Positions 10,214 to 17,512 of a stretch of 64,000 bases of DNA are shown in pieces. The stretch spans positions 5,580,001-5,644,000 of the forward strand of contig NZ_CP108101.1 of NCBI RefSeq assembly GCF_036195325.1. Reading direction: 5' to 3'. Within the stretch, counting starts at the first letter, position 1. Every line of letters begins with the position of its first letter. The notes beneath the pieces were generated by a model. The model saw only the letters and a list, made by a program, of their open reading frames with translations, made no database searches and was not told the origin of the DNA. The stretch comes from Streptomyces sp. NBC_00234 (GTDB lineage Bacteria; Actinomycetota; Actinomycetes; Streptomycetales; Streptomycetaceae). The translations under genes and the position numbers were made by a program.

Positions 10214-10606
10214 ATGTCGCTCGACGTCTCACCGGCGCTGTTGGAACAGGCCGAGCGAGGCGAGGTCGACGAAGCCGACTTCGTCGACTGCGTCCGGACC
10301 TCCCTGCCCTACGCATGGGAGATGATCAGCTCTCTGGTGGCCCAGCTGAAGGTCGACGGCGGACAGTTCGCCGACAACCAGACGCCGCCGCCGGACGAGC
10401 AGGCACGTGGTCAGCTGCTGCGTGCGCTCGCGAGTGATGCGATACGTGGCGCACTTCAGCGGCACTTCGGAGTGCGTCTGGCATTCCAGAACTGCCACCG
10501 CGTAGCGGTGTTCCCGCTGGACGCTTCGGTCGACGAGCGTCTGGCCCGCTTCACCTCGGTGAGGGGCCAGTTGCTCAACCAGTCGCCCGAACTACGGGAC
10601 TGCTGA
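10214..10606 (+). CDS. Conserved actinobacterial small protein (SCO5389-like), function unknown
   Basis: A 130-residue soluble protein. The ATG at 10214 follows GAGAGGAG, a strong RBS. The sequence is acidic, with LLEQAERGEVDEADFVDCVRTSLPYAWEMISSLVAQL near the start and a conserved-looking HFGVRLAFQNCHRVAVFPLDA block near residue 90. I recognise it only as a conserved neighbour of nucS in Streptomyces, and assign no function. It is transcribed divergently from nucS. Confidence 0.8.
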   Translation: MSLDVSPALLEQAERGEVDEADFVDCVRTSLPYAWEMISSLVAQLKVDGGQFADNQTPPPDEQARGQLLRALASDAIRGALQRHFGVRLAFQNCHRVAVFPLDASVDERLARFTSVRGQLLNQSPELRDC

Positions 10607-10615
10607 ACGCTTCTG

Positions 10616-10661
10616 CTGCCGCTCCGGGCCGCGGGAGGTGCGACAGGCTCCGGGGCGGCAG
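10616..10661 (+). terminator. Probable stem-loop terminator
   Basis: CTGCCGC (10616-10622) pairs with GCGGCAG (10655-10661), and the inner CCGG pairs extend the stem with one mismatch. It directly follows the stop at 10606. Confidence 0.45.
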
Positions 10662-10748
10662 CTCCCGTACCACCAGCACGCCAGCACACCGGCACCATGA
10701 GCACCACCAGAGCTACCAGCACCCGCCAGGATCACCGGAATGAGCGCA

Positions 10749-11789
10749 TCACGTCAGCAACGGCAGCACCTCGGTGCCCAGTCGCTGCACGTTCTCCTCG
10801 GTCGCGGCGAGATCGCCCGACCCTTCCACCAGGAGGGCGAAGCGGGTGATCCCGGTCCGCTCCGCGGTCGCCGCCAGGCGGTCGGCCGCGAGGCGGGGCG
10901 GGCCCACCGGATGCATGCCGCACAACAGTTCCGTATAGGCGACGGGGTCGCGCATCACCCGGTGCCTGCCGTCGACCGTCACATGGGCGTCCAGCCCCTG
11001 TTTGAGCCACCCCGGCATCGCCTTCACGAGCGTCTCCACGGCGTCGGCCGGCCTGTCCGCGATCTGGGCCACTCCTGCGGACACATGTCCGACGCTCTCC
11101 ACGAGGTCGGGAGGGTGCCCGGCCTCCCGGGCGGCGGTGCGCCACAGGGCGACCATCTGGGCCTTCTCCTCGTCCCCGCAGTGCATACCGAGGAGCATGG
11201 GCAGCCCCTTCGCGGCAGCGAGCCGGACGCTCTTCGGCGAGGTGCACGCCACGATCACCTCCGGGCCCTCGGGGCCCGCCGGGTCGTCGGCCAGCAGCTC
11301 GTCGGCGCGCGGCACGACCGCCACCTCGCGGAAGCCGAACCGCTCCCCGGTGCCGCCCACCCGGGGCTTGCGCAGCCAGTCGAGCAGCAGCTCCAGCGAT
11401 TCCGGGAAGCCCTTCTCGTACGCGGAGAGGCCCCCGCCGAACACCTCCAGGTCCACCCACGGCCCGCCCCGCCCCACGCCCAGGGAGAACCGGCCCCCGC
11501 TGGTGATGTGCAGCAGTGCCGCCTGCTCGCCGAGTGCCACGGGGTGCTGGGTGGGCAGCACGCTCACCGCCGTACCGACGCGGATTCTGCGGGTGCGGCC
11601 GAGCAGCAGCGCGGCCAGTGTGACGGCGGACGGGCATACCCCGTACGGCACGAAATGGTGTTCTGCCAGCCAGACCGAGTCGAGTCCGGATTCCTCCGCG
11701 ACCTCCGCGGACCGGACCGCCCGGTGCAGTGCTTCACCCTGCCCCTGGCCCGGAAACTGAGCTGCCAGTACGAACGTTCCCACGCGCAT
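10749..11789 (-). CDS. LLM-class (luciferase-like) flavin-dependent monooxygenase
   Basis: A 346-residue protein of the bacterial luciferase superfamily, expected to use FMNH2 or F420H2. The TIM-barrel hallmarks are visible: MRVGTFVLAAQFPGQG at strand 1, SVWLAEHHFVPYG with the EHH motif near residue 62, and RIRVGTAVSVLPTQHPVALGEQ. Its substrate cannot be told from sequence. The ATG at 11789 has a strong RBS (AAGGAGG). The C-terminus is followed by a 142-base gap to the 10214 gene, with which it converges. A promoter with a nested inverted repeat lies upstream. Confidence 0.88.
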   Translation of the reverse strand: MRVGTFVLAAQFPGQGQGEALHRAVRSAEVAEESGLDSVWLAEHHFVPYGVCPSAVTLAALLLGRTRRIRVGTAVSVLPTQHPVALGEQAALLHITSGGRFSLGVGRGGPWVDLEVFGGGLSAYEKGFPESLELLLDWLRKPRVGGTGERFGFREVAVVPRADELLADDPAGPEGPEVIVACTSPKSVRLAAAKGLPMLLGMHCGDEEKAQMVALWRTAAREAGHPPDLVESVGHVSAGVAQIADRPADAVETLVKAMPGWLKQGLDAHVTVDGRHRVMRDPVAYTELLCGMHPVGPPRLAADRLAATAERTGITRFALLVEGSGDLAATEENVQRLGTEVLPLLT

Positions 11790-11831
11790 CGCCTGTTGCC
11801 TCCTTACGGCCGACGCGGTTCTCCCCTATAG

Positions 11832-11882
11832 GCAACAACGTCTGACACGTGCCAAAGGCACGGTCCAAAGAGAAGTTGTTGC
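11832..11882 (-). promoter_or_regulatory. Nested inverted repeat over a likely promoter of the monooxygenase gene
   Basis: Outer arms GCAACAAC (11832-11839) and GTTGTTGC (11875-11882) enclose a second hairpin GTGCC-AAA-GGCAC (11849-11861). On the minus strand TTGGCA followed after about 18-19 bases by TATAGG could be the promoter; its -35 lies in the inner hairpin and its spacer contains one outer arm. A repressor site or a leader structure are both possible. Confidence 0.45.
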
Positions 11883-12000
11883 GATTTTCCGGTAACTGGC
11901 CCCCGGCGCGCCCGGGGTTCCACGCGGTAGAGGCCGACTGCCCGGCCCGATGGGCCTACGCTGGACGGGAAACCGCCCGTTCTGCCCCATGAGGTGTCAC

Positions 12001-12330
12001 GTGTCTCCGCGCCGCAACCGCCCCCGAGGCGGCGAAAGCCCCGCCGGTAACGCCTTCTCGGAGGGGCAGCGGTACGGCGGTGGCGGAGCGACCGAGAGCT
12101 GGCAGGGCGAGGAGTGGTCGGTGCGCCCGGTGAGCGGTGCGAGCGCGGCGGGGAAACGGTACCGCTGCCCCGGTTGCGACCAGGAGATCCCGTCCGGCGT
12201 CCCGCATCTGGTCGCCTGGCCCGAGTTCGGCGGCATCGACGACCGCAGGCACTGGCACAAGGCGTGCTGGAACGCGAAGGACCGCCGCACCACGCGGGTG
12301 CAGCGGTCCAGGAACGCCCCGCGCCACTGA
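12001..12330 (+). CDS. Small putative zinc-binding protein
   Basis: A 109-residue hydrophilic protein starting at GTG 12001, preceded by GAGGTG. The N-terminal 50 residues are Arg/Gly-rich and low in complexity. The C-terminal part has YRCPGCDQEI followed 20-odd residues later by HWHKACW, a CxxC...HxxC arrangement that could bind one zinc ion. Homologues in Streptomyces are often labelled ATP/GTP-binding protein, for which I see no motif. It converges on the ABC permease gene with 15 bases between the stops. Confidence 0.7.
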   Translation: MSPRRNRPRGGESPAGNAFSEGQRYGGGGATESWQGEEWSVRPVSGASAAGKRYRCPGCDQEIPSGVPHLVAWPEFGGIDDRRHWHKACWNAKDRRTTRVQRSRNAPRH

Positions 12331-12345
12331 GGAGCGGGCCGTGCG

Positions 12346-13218
12346 TCAGACGTCGCGGCGGTCCAGGGAGAGATACGCGCCGCCCATGGCGACGGCGGTC
12401 ACGCCCAGGATGATCCACAGGGGCTCCCAGCCGGACGGCCCCGAGGTCGTGACCGAGGCGTCGTAGAACGCGCCGAGCTGGTTGGGGATCGAGTACTCGA
12501 AGAGCGCCTGCTGCAGGTCGGCCAGCGTCTCGGAGAACATGAACATCGCCAGCACGAGCGGCAGCAGCACCACGGCGATCATGATCGTGATCGCACCGGC
12601 CGAGTGCCGGATCAGTGCGCCGAGCGCGAGCGAGAGCAGTCCGAGCGTCGCGATGTAGAGGCCGACACCGACCGTGGCGCGCAGCCAGTCGTCGCCGGAG
12701 GGCTCCGTGCCGTCCACCATGGCCGTCTGGAGCATGCCGACGAGCGCGGTGGTCACCGTGGTGATCACGAAGGACAGCAGGAAGAAGACGATCGCCTTCG
12801 CGGTCAGCACCCGCGCACGGCTCGGGCAGGCCGTCAGCGTCGTCCGGATCATTCCGGTGCCGTACTCCGAGGCGATCGTCAGCACGCCGAGCGTGATCAC
12901 GCAGATCGACCCGAGGAGCACCCCGAAGAAACCGAGGCTGAGCACCGGGGTGGTGCCGAGATCGGCGTCGGATGCGGTGACGGCGATCGCCGAGAGCAGC
13001 CCGATGCCGAGCAGCAGCACGATCATCACGCCGAGCGTCCACATCGTGGAGCGCACGGAGCGGATCTTCGTCCACTCGGAGGCGATCGCGTCGCCGAGGC
13101 TGGCGCGGCGCACGGGGATCGGCGAGTTGTAGAGGCCGCCGGGAGCGCCCTGCCAGTTCTGTGGCGCCTGGGCCTGCTGCGGGGGCTGGTACGGGGCCTG
13201 GGGAGCCGGCGTCGTCAT
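12346..13218 (-). CDS. ABC-2-type transporter permease with PQ-rich N-terminus
   Basis: A 290-residue membrane subunit. After a Pro/Gln-rich N-terminal stretch (about residues 3-28) comes SLGDAIASEWTKIRSVRSTMWTL, the usual amphipathic entry of this permease family, and six hydrophobic segments. SEYGTGMIRTTL is the conserved cytoplasmic loop. The ATG at 13218 overlaps the ATPase stop as ATGA, so the two are translated together. It is paralogous to the permease at 14506-15294, which lacks the PQ-rich leader. Substrate is unknown; this family includes bacitracin/lantibiotic and multidrug exporters. Confidence 0.9.
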   Translation of the reverse strand: MTTPAPQAPYQPPQQAQAPQNWQGAPGGLYNSPIPVRRASLGDAIASEWTKIRSVRSTMWTLGVMIVLLLGIGLLSAIAVTASDADLGTTPVLSLGFFGVLLGSICVITLGVLTIASEYGTGMIRTTLTACPSRARVLTAKAIVFFLLSFVITTVTTALVGMLQTAMVDGTEPSGDDWLRATVGVGLYIATLGLLSLALGALIRHSAGAITIMIAVVLLPLVLAMFMFSETLADLQQALFEYSIPNQLGAFYDASVTTSGPSGWEPLWIILGVTAVAMGGAYLSLDRRDV

Positions 13219-14399
13219 CGGGAGTCCTCGCTGGTCTCGCGCTTGGTCGGTTCTGCGGGGGCGGCCGGAGCGGGAGGCGCGGCCGGCGCGGGGGGCTGGG
13301 CCGGGGCGGCGGCGGGCGCCGGAGCGGCCGGGGCCGCGTACGGGTTCTGTCCCGGCGGCGGCGGGGCGTACCAGCCCTGCTGCGGCATCTCGGGCTGCTG
13401 CTGCTGCTGCGGCGGCTGCGCGTAGCCGGGCTGCTGTCCGTAGCCCGCCGGGGCCTGCTGCTGGAGCGCGGCCTTGGCGTCCACCGTCGAGCGGTAGTCC
13501 ACGGCGCCCTGCGTCATCCGCATGTACGCCTCCTCCAGCGACGCCTGGTGCGGCGAGAGCTCCCACAGCCGGACGTCCGCGCCGTGCGCCAGATCGCTGA
13601 TCCGGGGCAGCTGGAGACCGGTGACCCGCAGGGCCCCGTCCGGCTCCGACATGACCTGGCCGCCCGCCTCGGTGAGCGAGGCGGTGAGCTTCTCGCGCTG
13701 CTCCGGGAGGTCCGAGGGGACCCGGACCCGGGCGAAGTCGGCGGAGTTGGCGGAGATGAAGTCCGTGACGCTCATGTCGGCGAGCAGCTGGCCGCGGCCG
13801 ATCACGATCAGATGGTCGGCGGTCAGCGCCATCTCGCTCATCAGGTGGCTGGAGACGAAGACCGTACGTCCCTCGGAGGCCAGCATCTTCATGAGATTGC
13901 GGACCCAGAGGATGCCCTCGGGGTCGAGACCGTTGACCGGCTCGTCGAAGAGCAGCACCTGCGGATCGCCGAGCATGGCCGCCGCGATCCCGAGCCGCTG
14001 CCCCATACCGAGCGAGAAGCCCTTGGACCGCTTGCGCGCCACGTCCTGGAGACCGACGACACCCAGGACCTCGTCGACCCGCGCGGCCGGGATACCGGAC
14101 AGCTGGGCCAGCGAGAGGAGATGGTTCCTGGCGCTGCGCCCGCCGTGCACCGCCTTGGCGTCGAGCAGCGCGCCCACCTGGCGCGGTGCGTTCGGCAGGC
14201 TGCGGAAGGCGTGGCCGCCGATCGTCACATGGCCCGCGGTCGGAGTGTCCAGACCGAGCATCATGCGCATGGTCGTGGACTTGCCGGACCCGTTGGGACC
14301 GAGGAACCCGGTGACGGCCCCCGGCCGCACCTGGAAGGAAAGGTTGTGCACGGCCGTCTTGGCGCCGTAGCGCTTGGTCAGGCCGACTGCCTCGATCAT
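13215..14399 (-). CDS. ABC transporter ATP-binding protein with Pro/Gln/Ala-rich C-terminal tail
   Basis: A 394-residue ATPase. The first 305 residues are a standard ABC subunit: Walker A GPNGSGKST near 35-43, Q-loop, signature FSLGMGQRLGI, Walker B VLLFDEPVNGLDPEG and H-loop SSHLMSEM. Residues from about 310 to 394 form a low-complexity Gln/Pro/Ala tail with repeated QQQ and PAAPAPA blocks, absent from the paralogue at 15291-16292. The tail faces the PQ-rich N-terminus of the permease encoded next. It pairs with the permease at 12346-13218 by 4-base overlap. Confidence 0.92.
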   Translation of the reverse strand: MIEAVGLTKRYGAKTAVHNLSFQVRPGAVTGFLGPNGSGKSTTMRMMLGLDTPTAGHVTIGGHAFRSLPNAPRQVGALLDAKAVHGGRSARNHLLSLAQLSGIPAARVDEVLGVVGLQDVARKRSKGFSLGMGQRLGIAAAMLGDPQVLLFDEPVNGLDPEGILWVRNLMKMLASEGRTVFVSSHLMSEMALTADHLIVIGRGQLLADMSVTDFISANSADFARVRVPSDLPEQREKLTASLTEAGGQVMSEPDGALRVTGLQLPRISDLAHGADVRLWELSPHQASLEEAYMRMTQGAVDYRSTVDAKAALQQQAPAGYGQQPGYAQPPQQQQQPEMPQQGWYAPPPPGQNPYAAPAAPAPAAAPAQPPAPAAPPAPAAPAEPTKRETSEDSR

Positions 14400-14505
14400 T
14401 CTCCAGCCCCATCGACTTATCTGTCGTCGGGGCCCAGGCCTCCTGGCCGCACGCCCCCGTAAGAGTTAGGAGGATAACCAGGCTTTGACGGTTCCAGCCA
14501 AGTTG

Positions 14506-15294
14506 TTACGCGTCGCGCTCCTTCAGCACGGCGTAACCGCCGATCACCGCGGCCACCACCCACACCAGCATGATGCCGAGACCGCCCCAGGGACCGTACG
14601 GAGCCGGGTCGCTGTTCATCGCGTCCGGCACCACCTGCATGATCTTCGATCCGGCCTGGTCGGGGAAGTAGCGGGCCACGCTCTTGGCGCCCGGGACGGC
14701 CGACAGGATCTGCGAGACGAGGAAGAAGAACGGCATCAGGATGCCGAGCGACAGCATGGAACTGCGCAGCATCGCGGCCACGCCCATCGAGAAGATCGCG
14801 ATGAGGCCCATGTAGAGGCCACCGCCGACGACGGCCCGCAGCACGTTGTCCGCGGCGAGGTCCGTGCGGTGGTCGCCGAGCAGTGCCTGACCGAGGAAGA
14901 ACGAGATGAAGCTCGTCGCGAGGCCGACCGCCAGGGCCAGGACGCCCGCCACCGCGATCTTGCTGAAGAGGAACGTGGCGCGCTGGGGCACGGCCGCCAG
15001 TGACGTACGGATCATGCCGGAGCTGTACTCCGTACCGACCACCAGCACACCGAAGACCACCATCGCGAGCTGACCGAGAATCATCCCGGAGAAGCTGACG
15101 AAGGTCGGGTCGAAGGTGGCCCGCTCCGCGTCGGAGAGGTCGTCGAACTGGGAGTTCATCAGTGCGCAGAGTGCCGCGCTCATGGCGACGGTGACGGCGA
15201 ACGCGGAGATGAGGGTCCAGGTGGTCGAGGAGACCGTACGGATCTTGGTCCACTCGGAGGTCAGGACCGCGGGTACCGATGCCATCGTGGTCAT
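14506..15294 (-). CDS. ABC-2-type transporter permease
   Basis: A 262-residue integral membrane protein with six hydrophobic segments. It starts MTTMASVPAVLTSEWTKIRTVSSTTWTL and has the loop GTEYSSGMIRTSL, both mirrored in the permease at 12346-13218, so the two are paralogues. The start overlaps the stop of its ATPase gene by four bases. The 106 bases to the next ATPase gene (14399) contain no obvious gene. Confidence 0.92.
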   Translation of the reverse strand: MTTMASVPAVLTSEWTKIRTVSSTTWTLISAFAVTVAMSAALCALMNSQFDDLSDAERATFDPTFVSFSGMILGQLAMVVFGVLVVGTEYSSGMIRTSLAAVPQRATFLFSKIAVAGVLALAVGLATSFISFFLGQALLGDHRTDLAADNVLRAVVGGGLYMGLIAIFSMGVAAMLRSSMLSLGILMPFFFLVSQILSAVPGAKSVARYFPDQAGSKIMQVVPDAMNSDPAPYGPWGGLGIMLVWVVAAVIGGYAVLKERDA

Positions 15295-16292
15295 GCTCCC
15301 TTGCCGTCATTCGAAACGCCGCTGGTCGTCCGGTCCCAGTCCGCGCCCCACTGCGGTCCCGGGGGAGCCTGCAGCGCGGCGTCGCCCTCCGAGTGCGCGT
15401 GGTACTCGACGGAGCCCGCGGTCATCTGCATGAACGCCTCCTCCAGCGAGGCCCGCTGGGAGCTCAGTTCGTGCAGCACGATCTGGTGGAGGGCGGCGAG
15501 CTCACCGAGCTGCTCGGTGGTGGCGCCGTCGATCTCCAGGGTGCCGTTGCCCGACTCGACGGCGACGATGCCCTCCCCGTGCAGCACGTCGCGCAGCCGC
15601 TCCTGCTGCGGGGAGCGCAGCCGTACGTAACTGCGGGAGTTGTCGTGGATGAAGTCGGCCATTGAGGTGTCGGCCAGCAGTCTGCCCTGGCCGATCACGA
15701 TCAAGTGATCGGCGGTCAGTGCCATTTCACTCATCAGATGGGAGGAGACGAAGATCGTCCGGCCCTCGGCCGCGAGGGCCTTCATCAGATTCCTGATCCA
15801 GTGAATTCCCTCGGGGTCCAGACCATTGACCGGCTCGTCGAACATCAGGATCTCGGGATTGCCGAGGAGCGCCGAAGCGATTCCCAGGCGCTGGCCCATG
15901 CCGAGCGAGAAACCCTTCGACTTCTTCCGCGCCACCGCGCTGAGTCCGACCATGTCGAGGACTTCCGCGACCCGGCTCGTCGGGATGCGGTTGCTCTGCG
16001 CGAGACAGAGGAGATTGTTGTACGCGCTGCGGCCACCGTGCATCGACTTGGCGTCGAGCAGCGCCCCGATGTACTTGAGCGGCTCCTCCAGCTCGCGGTA
16101 GTGCCTGCCGTCGATGCGCACCGTGCCGCTGGTGGGGTTGTCGAGATCGAGCATCATCCGCATCGTGGTCGATTTCCCCGCCCCGTTGGGGCCGAGAAAA
16201 CCCGTCACCATTCCCGGTCTGACCTGGCACGACAGATGGTCGACGGCGACCTTGTCGCCGAATCGCTTGGTGAGGCCCTCAAGCTCGATCAT
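15291..16292 (-). CDS. ABC transporter ATP-binding protein
   Basis: A 333-residue ATPase: Walker A GPNGAGKST, signature FSLGMGQRLGI, Walker B ILMFDEPVNGLDPEG and H-loop SSHLMSEM. It has the same C-terminal accessory region (RASLEEAFMQMTAGSVEYHA) as the paralogue at 13215-14399 but only a short tail. It heads the four-gene ABC block; four genes on one strand with two 4-base overlaps suggest one or two operons produced by tandem duplication. Confidence 0.93.
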   Translation of the reverse strand: MIELEGLTKRFGDKVAVDHLSCQVRPGMVTGFLGPNGAGKSTTMRMMLDLDNPTSGTVRIDGRHYRELEEPLKYIGALLDAKSMHGGRSAYNNLLCLAQSNRIPTSRVAEVLDMVGLSAVARKKSKGFSLGMGQRLGIASALLGNPEILMFDEPVNGLDPEGIHWIRNLMKALAAEGRTIFVSSHLMSEMALTADHLIVIGQGRLLADTSMADFIHDNSRSYVRLRSPQQERLRDVLHGEGIVAVESGNGTLEIDGATTEQLGELAALHQIVLHELSSQRASLEEAFMQMTAGSVEYHAHSEGDAALQAPPGPQWGADWDRTTSGVSNDGKGA

Positions 16293-16389
16293 GCGTTCAC
16301 GCTAGAACGGCCGCGCGCCCGGCGCCACCACAAGGGCGGAACCGGGCGCGCGTGAGCCTGTCAGGGGGTACAGCTGCGGTACTCCGGGG

Positions 16390-17328
16390 TCAGCGGGTCT
16401 GCTGAGCCGGAACCCCGCGGGTGGCGGGCTCGTCGTCCACCGGGGAGCCGGCGGCGGCCACCGCGGCACCGGTCAGCGTCGCCAGCATCTCGCGGACGTT
16501 GGTCAGCTGAGCGTTGATCGAGTCGCGGCGGTTGGTGAGCGCCGCCAGCTCGCGCTCCGATTCGCTGCGGATGCGGTCGGCCTTGGCGTTCGCGTCGGCC
16601 ACGATGTCCTCGGCCTGGCGCTGCGCCGTCTCCACCGTCTGACGGGCCCTGCGCTCGGCGTCCGTGCGGAGCTTCTCGGCCTCCAGGCGGAGCTGCTCGG
16701 CGCGGTGCTCGATCTCGGCGAGACGCTTCTCGGCCTTCGCCTGACGGGACGCGAGATCGCGCTCCGACTGCTCGCGGCGCTTCGCCAGGTTCGTCTCGAA
16801 GTCCGCGGCGGCCTGGGCGGCCTTGGCGCGGGTCTCCTCGAAGAGGGCGTCGGCCTCCTCGCGCTTCTGCTGGGCGTCCTTCTGCGCCTCGGTGCGCAGC
16901 GTGGTCGCCTCACCCTTGGCCTTCTCGACGATGCGAACGCCCTCGTCCTCGGCCTTCGCCTTGCGCTCGGCGGCGAACGACTCCGCGTCGTTGCGCACCT
17001 GCTGGGCGGCCGACTCGGCCAGCTCGCGGTGCTGCTCGGCGGCGCGACGGGCCTCCTCGCGCAGGTCCTTCGCCTCCTCCTCGGCGAGGCGGAGGATCTT
17101 CTCGACGCGCGCACCCAGCCCGGCGTACGACGGCTCGGCGTCGTTTACCTGGGCCTGGGCGTTCTGCGTTTCGAGGTGGAGCTCCTCGATGCGCTTTTCC
17201 AGAGAGGTGATTCGGGCCAGAGCACTATCACGGTCGGCGACGAGCTTGGTAATGCGGTCGTCCACCTGACCGCGGTCGTAACCACGTCGCACGAGCTCGA
17301 AGCCGAAGGGGGAGGAAGGGTCACTCAT
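16390..17328 (-). CDS. filP: FilP, intermediate-filament-like coiled-coil protein
   Basis: Cytoskeletal protein that forms networks behind the hyphal tip, stiffens hyphae and interacts with Scy and DivIVA. The 312-residue protein has the conserved N-terminal FGFELVRRGYDRGQVDDRI segment shared with DivIVA-like proteins, a short coiled coil, a break near residues 62-72 (NDAEPSYAGLGARV), then a long Ala/Glu/Arg coiled coil to about residue 285 and a short disordered tail. Known FilP and Scy share an unusual 51-residue coiled-coil periodicity. It lies 184 bases downstream of scy on the same strand, as in other Streptomyces. Confidence 0.95.
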   Translation of the reverse strand: MSDPSSPFGFELVRRGYDRGQVDDRITKLVADRDSALARITSLEKRIEELHLETQNAQAQVNDAEPSYAGLGARVEKILRLAEEEAKDLREEARRAAEQHRELAESAAQQVRNDAESFAAERKAKAEDEGVRIVEKAKGEATTLRTEAQKDAQQKREEADALFEETRAKAAQAAADFETNLAKRREQSERDLASRQAKAEKRLAEIEHRAEQLRLEAEKLRTDAERRARQTVETAQRQAEDIVADANAKADRIRSESERELAALTNRRDSINAQLTNVREMLATLTGAAVAAAGSPVDDEPATRGVPAQQTR

Positions 17329-17512
17329 GGGGTTCCTGTCGAATGAGACCGGTGAGGTGATAGGGGGAATCCTAGGGGCCTGAGCGGCGTGTCAACGTGC
17401 AGATGCCGCTTTGATCTGGAGAATGACACCCCTTTTGAGTGGCTGACCTCCGGAGCGCTTGCCACTCGAAGGGTTGAATGTCCATGTCGAAGCATGTGGC
17501 GCGGTGGACCGG

